A stretch of 64,000 nt of DNA from Garcia nutans (Eukaryota; Streptophyta; Magnoliopsida; Malpighiales; Euphorbiaceae): NCBI GenBank assembly GCA_947685225.1, contig CANTUV010000035.1, positions 6,517,501-6,581,500 of the forward strand. Reading direction: 5' to 3'. Positions 1 through 11,068 of this stretch are shown in pieces. Both the position numbers and the translations under genes were made by a program. Each line of letters opens with the position of its first letter. The stretch's first letter is position 1. A model generated the notes under the pieces. It made no database searches and was not told the DNA's origin. It saw only the letters and a list, made by a program, of their open reading frames with translations.

Positions 1-59
1 GTATTTTTATTTCTTTTTATCATTACAATTTATAAAAAATACTAAGATATATAACTTTC

Positions 60-546
60 TGTTAAGAAAATTGCACCATTTGAAGAGTTAAAAATAAAGA
101 TTCATTTTTATCAAAAATAAAAGTGCCTAATTTTATAAAAAAAATAAGGTGTCTAGTTTTTTGTCAAAAATAAAAGTATCTAACCGTTATTAAAATTTTA
201 CCAACCCAAATTTTGAAACCTATATAAACCTCTTGTATCTCATTTGGAAGATCATCCCAAAAATTAGAGAGTTTGAGAGAAAAATTTAAAAAAAAAAGCT
301 TGTGAAAGAATTTTTTTTTTTTGCGAAGAAAATTTTTTAGATGTAATTGGGTGTGGGTTGTAGATTGTAAGTGTTATAAACACTTTGAATATTTTTTCTC
401 TTCAATAAAATAATCTGCAGCAGGTCCAGAGACGTATGCATAATTAGCAGAATTCCGCTATCAATTTTGTGTGTGTATTATTTTTTGTTGTTATTTCAAT
501 TCTCACTCATCTAATTTATAGAAAAATCTAGATAATTTTTCCAACA
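60..546 (+). repeat. 5' LTR of the decayed copia element
   Basis: It starts TGTTAAGAAAATTGCACC, ends CCAACA and matches 4167-4558 along most of its length, including a shared segment with CCTATATAAA, a probable TATA box near 218-228. The right copy has several deletions. Confidence 0.85.
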
Positions 547-632
547 ACTGATATCAGAACTGTTGATTGAGAATTCTATCAATTTTTAATTGCGAGAAAA
601 GATCTAAAAGAAATCAGATTCGAGTGGGAGTG

Positions 633-1421
633 ATGACTATAGACGAAGAAAATGTAAAAATTAAAAAATTTGATGGTGCAGATTTCAACTTTTGAAAGAT
701 ACAGATTGAAGATTATCTCTATCAGAAAAATCTTTATAAACCTCTCTCTGAAAAGAAGCCAGATGATATGAAGGAAGAAGATTGAAAACTTCTAGATAGA
801 TAAACTCTCGGAGTTATCCGATTAACGTTATTCCGCAATGTTGCTTTCAATATAGCAAAAGAAAAGACCACGACAGGTCTTATGAATTCTCTCTCCAGTA
901 TGTTTGAGAAGCCATCAACCTCTAACAAAGTTCACTTGATGAGGTAATTTTTTAATTTGCGAATGCCGGAAGACACATCGGTAGCTCAATATCTAAATGA
1001 ACTCAATACAGTCACAATCCAGTTGAGTTCAGTTGGGATCGCATTTCATGAAGAAATATGAGCATTAATACTTTTGTCTTCTCTACCAAAAAGTTGAAAT
1101 GCTACTGTCACAGCTATGAGTAGCTCGTCGAGAAGCAATAAGTTGGAATTTGATGATGTTTGTGATCTAGTTCTTAGCGAAGAGATAGACGGAGAGAGTC
1201 GGATAAATCATAAACCTCTTCAGTTTTGTATACAGAGTCAAGAGGAAGAAATTCAACCGGAAATAATAGGAGCGGCAAATCTAACTATCGAGGTAGATCA
1301 AAGGATGAGGCCTAAATCCAAGAATCCCAATAATTCCCACAGCTTCAAGACAGTCGAGTGTTGGAACTGCGGGAAGATCGGATACTATAAAAATCAGTAC
1401 ATGAGTACATCGAAGGACTAA
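633..1421 (+). pseudogene. Copia gag remnant
   Basis: Reading from the ATG at 633 gives a copia-type gag start (KKFDGADFNF) that meets an in-frame TGA at once. The open part 1116-1421 ends in a zinc-knuckle relic near 1360-1410, CWNCGKIGYYKNQY, in which the His and last Cys of CX2CX4HX4C are both Tyr. Gag would have packaged element RNA into virus-like particles. It cannot be translated intact. Confidence 0.8.
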
Positions 1422-1499
1422 GAAGCGAAGACAGAGGCAAATATTACTTTCACCGCTGGAAGAGATGATGCATTGATATACTTTTTGGAGAGCAAAAAG

Positions 1500-4013
1500 G
1501 AGTCTTTAGTATTAGATTTTGGAGTATCATTCCATGCCACTTCGTAAAAGGAATCCTTCAAAAGGTATATCCCTAAAAATCTTGGAAATGTATATCTTGG
1601 TGATGATCAACCTTATGCTATTATTGGTAAAGGTGTAGTGAAGATTAAGTTGAATGCGTCTATTTAGGAGCTGAAGGATTTCAGACATATTTCCAAACTG
1701 AGAAAGAATTTAATCTCAGTAGGGCAGTTGGTCAGTAAAGACTAAACTACAATCTTCCATGGTGATTATTGAAATATTTCAAAGGGCATAATGGCCGTTG
1801 CTCACGGCAAAAAGAGTGGTACTCTTTACATGACAATAGGGGCACGTTGTTCAATTATGGTTGCAGTAGAAAATAAAATTTCAATTTGTGATACTAGAGA
1901 CTTGGCCATATGAGTGAGAAAGGAATAAGAATTATGCACTCAAAGGGAAGTTGAAAAAATTTCAGGTCTACAGTCAGTTGAGATAGACATGTGCAAAGAT
2001 TGCATGCTTAGAAAGCTGAAGAGGGTCAGCTTTCAGACAAGTGGCAAAACTTCAAAAAAGGAGAGATTCAAAATCGACAATGGAGGTGAATATAAAGACA
2101 CCAAATTCAAAAAGTTATGCTATGAGCATGAGATCAGAATGGAGGGAACCATGCCGGGTACGCCTCAACACAATGGTGTAATTGAGCATATGAACTGGAC
2201 GTTGACAGAAAGAGCCAGAAATATTCGTATACAGTCATATATATCGAAGCAGTTCTAGACAAAAGCAGTCAATACAGCAACTTACTTGATCAACCGAGGC
2301 TCATTGGCTCTATTGGAACATAAAATACCAGATGAGATATGAAGTAAAAAAGAAATGCTAGCAAGTGGGAGCAAAAAAGAGATGCTTGCAATGAGAGACG
2401 AGATGAAGTCTCTCATCTCTAACAAGACATGGAAAATAGCTGAGTTACCTATGGGAAAGAAGGCACTTCACAATAAATGGGTGTATAGAAAAAAAAAGAC
2501 CATGATGGTTCTAAGAAATATCAAGCCCTACTAATTATCAAAGGATTCCATCAGAAGGAAGAAATTGACTACACTGACATTTTTTGCTCTCGTTGTGAAG
2601 CTCAATACTATCATATCAATGTTGAGTATTGTTGACATTAAAGAGATCTTTGTCTTAAACAGTTAGATATGAAGACTGCGTTTCTTTATGGAGAGTTAAG
2701 ATGAAGAGATATACATGAACCTGCCAGAAGATTTTTTAAGAAAAAAAAATATAGTGTGCAGACTTAAAAAGAGCTTGCATGGACTAAAATAAGTATCAAG
2801 ATAGTGGTACAAAAAGTTTGATGACTTCATGCACAAGAAAGGATTCCAGAGATGCAACACCGATCACTATTGCTACTTCAAGAGATATAACTCTAGTTAT
2901 ATTATTTTACTATTTTATGTCGATGACATGTTAGTAACAAGTTCATATATGGAGGATATTAGAATGTTGAAGCATCAATTGTCAAAATAATTTGACATGA
3001 AAGCTTAGGTCTAACAAAGAAGATTCTTGAAATGCAAATCACAAGAGATAAGCAGAAAAGACTTTTGCAGTTATCTCAGGCAGAGCACATCAACCGTGTT
3101 TTGCAGAGATTCAACATGGATAATGCCAAGCCAGTTAGCACACCCTTGGATGGTCACTTTCGTCTATCTAAGGATTAATCCCCTCAGATGGAGGAAGAGA
3201 GAGAATTCATGGCTAAGGTTTCTTACGTCTCTACCATTGGAAGCTTGATGTATGCAATGGTCTGTATAAGACCAGATATTGGCTATGCAGTGGGAGTTGT
3301 GAGCAGGTTTATATCAAATCCAGAGAAAGCTCATTGGGCTGTAAAATGAATTTTGAAATATCTACGGGCACCACAGAAAAGTATTTGTACTTTATTAAAG
3401 AAGAGTTAAGAATACAAAGAAACACACTTTAGAGGTGAAGTTGATCATCAAAAAAGTACCACCAGTTGTATATTCACTATTGAAAATACAGTTGTTAGTT
3501 GGATATCAAAGTTACAAAAGATTATCGCTCTATCCACTACAAAAGCTGAATATATAGCAGTGACTGAAGTCAGTAAAGAGATGATATGACTTCAAGATTT
3601 GTTAACTGAGTTGGGATTCAAACAGGAGAACAATGTCTTATATAGTGATAGCTAGAGTGTGATACACTTGGCAAAGAATTCAGTATTTCATTTAGTTATA
3701 TATATTCACTGTTGAAAATACAATTGTTAGTTGGATGTCAAAGTTACAAAAGATTGTCACTCTATCCACTATAGAAGCTGAATATGTAGCATTGACTGAA
3801 GTCAGTAAAGAGATGTTATGGCTTCAAGGTTTGTTAACTGAGTTGGGATTCAAACAGGAGAAGAATGTCTTATACAGTAATAGCCAGAGTGCGATATACT
3901 TGGCAAATAATTCAATATTTCATTCTCGAACCAAGCATATTAAACTTCGTTATCATTTTATCAGAACTCTGTTAGAGGATGATGTGTTAATACTGGAGAA
4001 GATCCAAGAATAA
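1500..4013 (+). pseudogene. Copia pol remnant (PR-IN-RT-RNase H)
   Basis: Recognisable pieces in order: a protease-like VLDFGVSFHAT near 1510-1545, integrase core pieces in 1989-2258 (DNGGEYKD, then TPQHNGVIEH), RT with FYVDDMLVTS near 2910-2945, and RNase H with STIEAEYVALTEVSKEM in 3735-4013. Multiple stops and frameshifts interrupt it. The middle of integrase through the start of RT is shortened near 2330-2350. RNase H is present twice because of a tandem duplication. Confidence 0.85.
3465..3925 (+). repeat. Tandem duplication of the RNase H segment (period 232 bp)
   Basis: The stretch from about 3465 is repeated from about 3697; the marker TATTCACT lies at 3471 and again at 3703. The spacing of 232 bp is not a multiple of three, so the duplication itself shifts the frame. 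The two copies differ at scattered sites. Confidence 0.85.
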
Positions 4014-4166
4014 GAATCCAACAGATATATTAACAAAGACGGTGGCTATTGAAAAATTGAAGTTGTGTTCAACTTCAGTTGGCTTGTAAGAGTAACAAGA
4101 CTGAAAAGGCCTGCCACACAGATCGAGGTGTAAAGATAAATTGAAATCAGACTTCAAGTGAGAGAT

Positions 4167-4558
4167 TATTAAAAAAATTATACCATTTGAAGAGTAAAAA
4201 ATGAAAGTGCCTAATTTTGTTAAAAATGAAGGTGCCTAACAATTATTAAAATTTTACTAATCCAATTTTTAAAGCCTATATAAATCTTTATATCTCATTT
4301 GAAAGATCATTCAAAAAATTAGAGAGTTTGAGAAAAAAAAACTTAAGAAAAAAACTTGTAAAAAAATTTTTTTTGCGAAGAAATTTTTTTAGATATAATT
4401 GGGTGTGGGTTATGAGTATTGTAAATGCTTTAAATATTTTTTTTAATAAAATAATCTGCAGCAGGCCCAAAGACGTAGACATAATTGGTTGAAATCTGTT
4501 ATTAATTTCAATTCTCACTAATCTGATTTATAGAAAAATCTGCATAATTTTTTCAATA
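4167..4558 (+). repeat. 3' LTR of the decayed copia element
   Basis: Right-hand copy of the 60-546 repeat, shortened by several deletions. It is preceded by a short purine run (GTGAGAGA, 4159-4165) where a polypurine tract is expected. Confidence 0.8.
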
Positions 4559-4914
4559 CTTTAATATTTCTCTAAAATTTTTCATTTCAATTACAAAAAT
4601 TAAAACTGGAAGAAAGAAAAAAAATATATATATATAATTATTTTTTTTTAATTTTTAAAAGCAAGAAAAGAAAGGGGAGGGAGAAATTAAATAATGAAAT
4701 TAAAGAAGAAAAGAAAGAGAGAGAAATTAAAACGAAAAGAAAAATGAACAAAAATAAAGAGGAAGAGGTTGGTCGATAATGGCGGTTGGTAAGGATTGAT
4801 GAAATAAAAAGAGTAAAGAAGATACGTAGAGATGGTGGTGAGGGAATTATTTTAGATAATTAAAAATTTTATTTTATTTTATTTTATTTTATTTTTAACA
4901 AAATTCATAAAAAT
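4559..4914. other. GLP block A, far upstream part
   Basis: AT-rich host sequence with purine-rich runs (AGAAAGGGGAGGGAGAAATTAAATAA type) and a TTTTA microsatellite near 4868-4895. It matches sequence upstream of the other two GLP genes (about 34910-35460 and 41690-42210). The match resumes at 10432 after the young copia element, so 4559-4914 and 10432 onward were once contiguous. Confidence 0.8.
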
Positions 4915-5466
4915 TGTGTGAGTCTTAAGTGACTCAAAGTCACCTGTGATGATTAATGCCTTTCTTATTCCAAACGGTGCGTTTTGTGTTTGTGCAGTAT
5001 TGAAGAGCTGCCTCGTGTGGTTCTCCTGTGCACGGGTCTAGGGTTGATATAAATACCTTTGTTAGCTGTGTGCTGTGTAATTTTTTTCTCTCTCTCTCAG
5101 CCGTCAGTGCGTTCTAGAGTATTCTTTTGTTTTTCCTTCTCTGGTTCTCTGTACTGAGTTTTCTTGATCTGTTTTTGAAGTCGGTTTCTCTGTGATTTTA
5201 TTAGAGAGGTGAGTTTAACAGTTTGAAAACAGAGAGAGAGAGAGAGAGAAACGATCTGAGACTTTGGCTTGTAACAGTTTCTGCCGATTCTAAGTTTCTA
5301 AGGGATTGACTGAGGGGTTTGTCTCCTCGCCTTGGATGTAGCCTTTACTGTGTGTAAAGGTGAACCAAGTAAAACGACTTTGTTTGTTTGTTTGGTTTGA
5401 TGCTTGTTTGTGTTCTGGTGTGTGGCGATTTCTGTTAGGTTTTCGCTTTTGACTCTTATTTCGTCA
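4915..5466 (+). repeat. 5' LTR of the young copia element
   Basis: It begins TGTGTGAGTC and ends CGTCA. It has a TATA box TATAAATA at 5048-5055, a CT-rich stretch, and a (GA)n run near 5230-5249 that may lie in the transcribed leader. I found no difference from 9879-10430 by eye. Confidence 0.95.
5048..5055 (+). promoter_or_regulatory. LTR TATA box
   Basis: TATAAATA within the 5' LTR, the likely core promoter for the element's genomic RNA. The same box is at 10012-10019 in the right LTR, where it could drive transcription towards GLP1. Confidence 0.6.
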
Positions 5467-5470
5467 TAAG

Positions 5471-5482
5471 TGGTATCAGAGC
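5471..5482 (+). other. Primer binding site (initiator Met tRNA)
   Basis: TGGTATCAGAGC four bases after the LTR end is the standard plant copia primer site, complementary to the 3' end of initiator Met tRNA. Confidence 0.92.
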
Positions 5483-5731
5483 CTTCATCAGAAGAAGATC
5501 GAACAGGTGGTCTCTTTTTTTTTCTTTTCGTTAAATTTTCTCTTTGATTTCTTGTTTATCTGTTTTAGGGTTACTGTTTGGTTAAGAGTGCTTGTTTCGT
5601 AAAAGATCGAGTTTCTTTCCTTGTTTTCTGTTTAGATCTGGTACTGTTGTTGTTTGTTTTTGTGACAGGAAAGATCGATTAAAAAGGAAGTGAACCGAGG
5701 CTCTCTTGGAAAAACCCTAAGTTTGTGAAGC

Positions 5732-8700
5732 ATGTCTTTTGCCAAGATAAACTTAGAAAAATTCGATGGTAAAGCCGATTTTACCATCTGGAAAGAGAAA
5801 ATGACCGCGATCCTGGTACAACAGAAGTGCAAAAGAGCACTTAGTGGCATCGAATCATTGCCTGAGACTCTCAGTGCGGATGATAAGCAAGATATGATGG
5901 ATCTTGCGTATAGTACAATAGTACTTAACCTTTCTGATGCAGTACTCAGAAAGGTCAGAGGTATAAAAACTGCTCCTGAACTCTGGAATAAATTGAATTC
6001 TTTATATCTGGTTAGATCTGTGTCAAGAACTGCCTATTTGAAAGAACAGATATTTAGTTTTAAAATGGACCCTTTAAAATCTGTTGATGATAATTGTGAT
6101 AATTTTCAAAAACTTGTTTTAGAGCTAGCTGACAATGGTGAAGAGTTAAGTAATGAAAACCAGTCTCTAATATTACTTAACTCTATACCAGAAAACTTTC
6201 AAAATGTGAAAGATGCTTTAAAGTATGGTAGAACTACTATAGAAGTTGAAGATATTACGAATGCTTTGAAGCTTAGGGAATTGGAGATGAGAAACAGTGA
6301 AAAGAATAGTAAGTCAGAGAGTCTAGTAATTAAGGAGAAATCTAAAATCAAAAAGAAAAGGGATAAGTTTAAAACTGGAAATGGTAAGCCTAGTCAGTCT
6401 AATAACAGTACTCAATCTAGTAATGTAACTAGTCAAAATAATAACAATAGTTCTAAATTTGAAAGAACTTGTTATTATTGTAAAAAGAAGGGACACATTA
6501 GAAGATTTTGCAAGAAAAGGTTAGAAAAGTTAGGGCAGAGTAGTGGTGAGGTTGGAGCAGTCAATACATCATCTCAAGATGATGATATTGAAGCTCTAAC
6601 TATAACTAGTACAAAAAATACTGAAGTCTGGATACTAGATTCAACTTGTTCATATCATATGACCCCTAACAGGGATTGGTTCTCCAGTTATAATAGTTTA
6701 ACTGGTTCCAATGTTCTAATGGGTAATAATTCTTCCTGTAATGTCATTGGTATAGGCACTGTGAGGTTACTGTTAGATGATGGGAGGCAAATAGAACTAG
6801 GGCAGGTTAGGCACATTCCTGACCTTAGGAGAAATCTCATTTCCTTAGGGTTTCTAGAAGAAAAAGGTCTATACCATACTGCAAAAGATGGGATTCTGAG
6901 AGTATTTAAAGGGGACAAATGTATGTTAACTGGTCATAGAGTAAATAGATTATATCACTTAGATGGCAGAGTTGCTACTGGCATTGTTAATGCTACTGTG
7001 TCAACAGCAAATGACACAGTTCTTTGGCATAAAAGGTTAGGTCATATAGGGTTTAAAGCCTTAGAACACCTAAGTAGGAAGGGAAATCTGGAAATCACAC
7101 AGTTCATGAAACCAGATTCCTGTGAAGGTTGTATTTTAGGTAAATCACACAAACATAGCTTCACATCATCAAGCTATAGAGCTAAAGAGTGTTTAGAATA
7201 TGTACATAGTGATTTGTGGGGCTCTACTTATGTTCCAAAGTCTTTGTCAGGTTCACTGTACTTTGTAACCTTCATAGATGACTTTTCTAGGAAGGTATGG
7301 ATCTATTTCCTAAAGAATAAACATGATGTGTTTAAAACTTTCTGTGAGTGGAAGTTATTAGTTGAAAACTTAAAGGATAAGAAGATTAAAGTACTTAGGA
7401 CTGACAATGGGCTTGAATTTGTTAATCAACAGTTCAATGACTTCTGTAAATCAAATGGGATCCTTAGACATAGGACATGTACCTATACTCCACAGCAAAA
7501 TGGAGTAGCTGAGAGGTACAATAGGACTATTTTAAACAAGGTCAGATGCATGCTTGTTGAATCAAGCCTAAGTACCAAATTCTGGGCTGAAGCAGCACAT
7601 ACTGCTTGTTACTTAATTAATAGATCTCCAACATCTGTTCTGAGTTTGAAATGTCCTAATGAGGCTTGGAGTAATAAACCTATAACCTACACACACTTGA
7701 GGGTATTTGGATGTATAGCTTATATTCATGATACACAAAGCAAACTTGATCCTAGAGCTAAGAAATCTATATTTTTAGGTTATCCCAGTGGGATCAAGGG
7801 ATATAAAGTGTGGTTACCAAAGGAAAATAAGGTTGCTGTTAGTAGAAATGTTACATTCAATGAATTATTGTTTCCTAGTACTAACATGCAGAAGTTCAAA
7901 TCTGAGGTACAATTAGAGAAGTCTCAAATTGAGGTGGAGCTAGACAGGTTTGTACAAACTGATCAAAATCCACCTCAAGTAATTAATGCAGGTGTAGAGA
8001 GAGATATACAGCCACAGGACAGATCAGATGAATCTGATCATGAAGAGGAACAACCTGAACAGGTTCCTGAGCCTGAACTGGATAACTACCAGTTAGCAAG
8101 AGATAGACAGAGGAGACAGACCAGAAGACCAGTCAGGTTTGAGGATTACTCCTACAATGTTGTTAATTCTGAACTGACCTCCTTTGCTCTAGTTACTACA
8201 GCTGCTGTTGAAGAGGATGAACCTCTTGATTACAAAGGTGCAAAGCAAAGTATATACTGGGATAAGTGGAAAATGGCAATGGAAGAAGAAATGTCTTCCC
8301 TAAGGAAAAATCAAACCTGGAAATTAGTACCTAAACCTTTTGACAGAAAGATCATTAAATGTAAGTGGATCTTTAAGAGAAAACCACCTATTCCTGGTCT
8401 TGAGAAGGAAAGATTCAAGGCCAGGTTAGTTGCTAAGGGTTTCTCTCAAAGAGAAGGTATTGATTACAATGAGGTATTTAGTCCTGTTGTGAAACATGTT
8501 TCTATTAGACTGCTATTAACAATTACTGCTTTGCTTGACCTTGAGCTTGAACAGTTGGATGTTAAAACTGCCTTTCTCCATGGTAATCTGGAGGAAGAGC
8601 TGTATATGTCACAGCCTGAGGGTTTTGTTGAAAAAGGTAAGGAAAGTCATGTGTGTTTGCTATTAAAATCCTTGTATGGTCTTAAACAGTCCCCTAGGCA

Positions 8701-9790
8701 GTGGTATAGAAGATTTGATGATTTTATGCTTAGTCATAATTTTAAAAGAAGTAGTTTTGACCCTTGTGTGTACTATTCTGTTGTGTCTGAAAAAGTGTAT
8801 GTATACTTGCTTCTCTATGTTGATGACATGTTAATTGCATGCAAGAATATGAATGAGATTGTTAAGTTGAAAGGTATGCTTAATACTGAATTTGACATGA
8901 AGGATCTTGGTCCTGCTAAAAAGATATTAGGCATGAACATAGAAAGAAATAGAAATAAAGGCACACTGTTTTTAAATCAAAAGGACTATATATTGAAATT
9001 CCTAGAAACTTTTGATTTAAATAAGGGAAAAATTGTTTCTACTCCTATTGGTGCTCATTTTAAGTTGTGCTCAACCATTAAACCTTTGAACTTAACTGAA
9101 TCAAGCTACATGTCAGGTGTTCCATATCAGAATGTGGTAGGAAGTCTTATGTATGCTATGGTCTGTACACGACCTGATTTAGCCTATGGGGTGAGTCTGG
9201 TTAGCAGATTCATGTCTAACCCTTGTAAAGAACACTGGTCAGCTGTTAAATGGTTGTCTAGGTACCTTAAAGGGTCAAGTAATGTTGGTTTGCTGTTTAA
9301 AAAGACTGACTGTAATGTGTATGATATTGCTGGATTCTGTGATTCTGATTTTGCAGCAGATCTTGATAAAAGAAGATCTTTGTCTGGCTACTGTTTTACC
9401 TTTGCTAATAATGTTGTAAGTTGGAAAAGCAGCTTGCAGCATATTGTAGCTTTATCTACAACTGAAGCTGAATACATTGCCTTGACTGAGGCAATTAAAG
9501 AAGCCATTTGGCTGAAAGGTATAGTTACAGAGTTGGGTCTTCTGAATGGTAAGGTTTGTGTGTTTTGTGATTCTCAAAGTGCCATACATTTGAGCAGAAA
9601 TAATATGTTTCATGAAAGAACAAAGCATATAGATGTCAGGTTGCATTTTATAAGAAATATAATTGCAAAAGGTGAGGTAAGTGTTGAAAAAATTCATACT
9701 AATATTAATCCAGCTGATGTTATGACTAAACCTGTTTCTGTTTCAAAATTTCAGGATGCCTTGCGCATGCTTGGGGTTTTGAAAGCTTAA
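5732..9790 (+). CDS. Copia gag-pol polyprotein, 1352 aa, intact
   Basis: One ORF encodes all element functions. Gag covers about residues 1-280 (KFDGKADFTIWKEKM start, zinc knuckle CYYCKKKGHIRRFC). Protease follows (WILDSTCSYHMTP; the usual D-S-G or D-S-A triplet reads D-S-T). Next come the integrase HHCC region (RLGHIGFKALEHL..CEGCILGK), the DDE core (HSDLWG, LRTDNGLEF, TPQQNGVAERYNRT), reverse transcriptase (KARLVAKGFSQREG, DVKTAFLHGNLEE, LLYVDDMLIA) and RNase H (SDSDF-like CDSDFAADLDKRRSLSGY, TEAEYIALTEA, RTKHIDVRLHFIR). There is no stop or frameshift. The first ATG after the primer site is used, in good copia gag context. The protease substitution is the only oddity and may be tolerated, since this position varies in plant copia elements. 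Confidence 0.96.
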   Translation: MSFAKINLEKFDGKADFTIWKEKMTAILVQQKCKRALSGIESLPETLSADDKQDMMDLAYSTIVLNLSDAVLRKVRGIKTAPELWNKLNSLYLVRSVSRTAYLKEQIFSFKMDPLKSVDDNCDNFQKLVLELADNGEELSNENQSLILLNSIPENFQNVKDALKYGRTTIEVEDITNALKLRELEMRNSEKNSKSESLVIKEKSKIKKKRDKFKTGNGKPSQSNNSTQSSNVTSQNNNNSSKFERTCYYCKKKGHIRRFCKKRLEKLGQSSGEVGAVNTSSQDDDIEALTITSTKNTEVWILDSTCSYHMTPNRDWFSSYNSLTGSNVLMGNNSSCNVIGIGTVRLLLDDGRQIELGQVRHIPDLRRNLISLGFLEEKGLYHTAKDGILRVFKGDKCMLTGHRVNRLYHLDGRVATGIVNATVSTANDTVLWHKRLGHIGFKALEHLSRKGNLEITQFMKPDSCEGCILGKSHKHSFTSSSYRAKECLEYVHSDLWGSTYVPKSLSGSLYFVTFIDDFSRKVWIYFLKNKHDVFKTFCEWKLLVENLKDKKIKVLRTDNGLEFVNQQFNDFCKSNGILRHRTCTYTPQQNGVAERYNRTILNKVRCMLVESSLSTKFWAEAAHTACYLINRSPTSVLSLKCPNEAWSNKPITYTHLRVFGCIAYIHDTQSKLDPRAKKSIFLGYPSGIKGYKVWLPKENKVAVSRNVTFNELLFPSTNMQKFKSEVQLEKSQIEVELDRFVQTDQNPPQVINAGVERDIQPQDRSDESDHEEEQPEQVPEPELDNYQLARDRQRRQTRRPVRFEDYSYNVVNSELTSFALVTTAAVEEDEPLDYKGAKQSIYWDKWKMAMEEEMSSLRKNQTWKLVPKPFDRKIIKCKWIFKRKPPIPGLEKERFKARLVAKGFSQREGIDYNEVFSPVVKHVSIRLLLTITALLDLELEQLDVKTAFLHGNLEEELYMSQPEGFVEKGKESHVCLLLKSLYGLKQSPRQWYRRFDDFMLSHNFKRSSFDPCVYYSVVSEKVYVYLLLYVDDMLIACKNMNEIVKLKGMLNTEFDMKDLGPAKKILGMNIERNRNKGTLFLNQKDYILKFLETFDLNKGKIVSTPIGAHFKLCSTIKPLNLTESSYMSGVPYQNVVGSLMYAMVCTRPDLAYGVSLVSRFMSNPCKEHWSAVKWLSRYLKGSSNVGLLFKKTDCNVYDIAGFCDSDFAADLDKRRSLSGYCFTFANNVVSWKSSLQHIVALSTTEAEYIALTEAIKEAIWLKGIVTELGLLNGKVCVFCDSQSAIHLSRNNMFHERTKHIDVRLHFIRNIIAKGEVSVEKIHTNINPADVMTKPVSVSKFQDALRMLGVLKA

Positions 9791-9867
9791 AAAATTATGT
9801 TTCTGATGGTGATTACCCGTGAAGAGGCAAATTTCCTGATGGCATTCCCTTTTGGAGACTTGGAGTC

Positions 9868-9878
9868 AAGGTGGAGAT
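9868..9878 (+). other. Polypurine tract
   Basis: AAGGTGGAGAT lies directly before the right LTR, the expected primer site for plus-strand DNA synthesis. Confidence 0.8.
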
Positions 9879-10430
9879 TGTGTGAGTCTTAAGTGACTCA
9901 AAGTCACCTGTGATGATTAATGCCTTTCTTATTCCAAACGGTGCGTTTTGTGTTTGTGCAGTATTGAAGAGCTGCCTCGTGTGGTTCTCCTGTGCACGGG
10001 TCTAGGGTTGATATAAATACCTTTGTTAGCTGTGTGCTGTGTAATTTTTTTCTCTCTCTCTCAGCCGTCAGTGCGTTCTAGAGTATTCTTTTGTTTTTCC
10101 TTCTCTGGTTCTCTGTACTGAGTTTTCTTGATCTGTTTTTGAAGTCGGTTTCTCTGTGATTTTATTAGAGAGGTGAGTTTAACAGTTTGAAAACAGAGAG
10201 AGAGAGAGAGAGAAACGATCTGAGACTTTGGCTTGTAACAGTTTCTGCCGATTCTAAGTTTCTAAGGGATTGACTGAGGGGTTTGTCTCCTCGCCTTGGA
10301 TGTAGCCTTTACTGTGTGTAAAGGTGAACCAAGTAAAACGACTTTGTTTGTTTGTTTGGTTTGATGCTTGTTTGTGTTCTGGTGTGTGGCGATTTCTGTT
10401 AGGTTTTCGCTTTTGACTCTTATTTCGTCA
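9879..10430 (+). repeat. 3' LTR of the young copia element
   Basis: 552 bp, same length as and apparently the same sequence as 4915-5466, ending CGTCA before the target-site duplication. Confidence 0.95.
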
Positions 10431-11068
10431 CAAAAATTAAATGAAAGAAATAAATTAGTTAAATCTAACCAAATATCAATTATCATTATTTAGTTCTAAC
10501 CATTTTTTTTTCTAACTAACCAATTTTTCCCATGCTAATATATTTCATTAATATTTTTTTTTGAAAGTTTGGGGCTCCACCTGTATCGGTCTCTAGTTGT
10601 AACGTCTATGTTACCAAAAACCAATAAAGTATATATCATTTCAACTAATCCTGAAAATACGTCACTTCACAAAAAAATAAAAATAAAAATGAAAAGAGCA
10701 TTCTGTGATTAATGAAAGAAATTAAGATTTATTGAATTTAATCAAATGTACATATGTCTTATATCGCAAGTTTTGTAGATGATTTTACGTGTAATTTGTC
10801 ATTACCATTATTTTAAAAATTGTGCTAAATCATGATTTATTTATCAGTAATTGGATTTATTCATATCAGTTTGAAATTGAATTTCAATTTTTTTTTCTAA
10901 ACTTTATTTGAAAATTTCATTCATCTTTTAAATGTTTTAATTATTTTATTAAATTATGATTTGAAATGTTTATAAATAAAATAAACACACTTTGAGAAAA
11001 ATCAATGTAAGTGCAATACCAAACACATATTGAACTATGCCTTGTTAATAATTAACTAAAAATAATAC

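Larger units (their letters stand above)
60..4558 (+). mobile_element. Degenerate Ty1/copia LTR retrotransposon
   Basis: Two direct repeats (60-546 and 4167-4558) bracket remnants of gag, protease, integrase, reverse transcriptase and RNase H in the copia order. The left LTR is followed by a decayed Met-tRNA primer site (about 549-560, TGATATCAGAAC against the usual TGGTATCAGAGC). The flanking five bases are CTTTC on the left (55-59) and CTTTA on the right (4559-4563), a near-perfect target-site duplication. Many in-frame stops, frameshifts, a deletion between integrase and RT and an internal duplication make it non-functional. The LTRs differ in length (487 and 392 bp), so the insertion is old. 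Confidence 0.9.
4915..10430 (+). mobile_element. Complete Ty1/copia retrotransposon, apparently young
   Basis: A 5516-bp element with identical-looking 552-bp LTRs (TG..CA ends), a perfect Met-tRNA primer site, one uninterrupted gag-pol ORF and a polypurine tract. AAAAAT stands directly before the left LTR (4909-4914) and after the right LTR (10432-10437, with one extra C at 10431), fitting a 5-6 bp target-site duplication. The paralogous positions upstream of GLP2 (about 35461) and GLP3 (about 42209) lack the element, so it inserted after the GLP block was duplicated. Intactness suggests that it is or recently was autonomous. Tork-type affiliation is my inference from its general similarity to Tnt1-like polyproteins. 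Confidence 0.97.
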
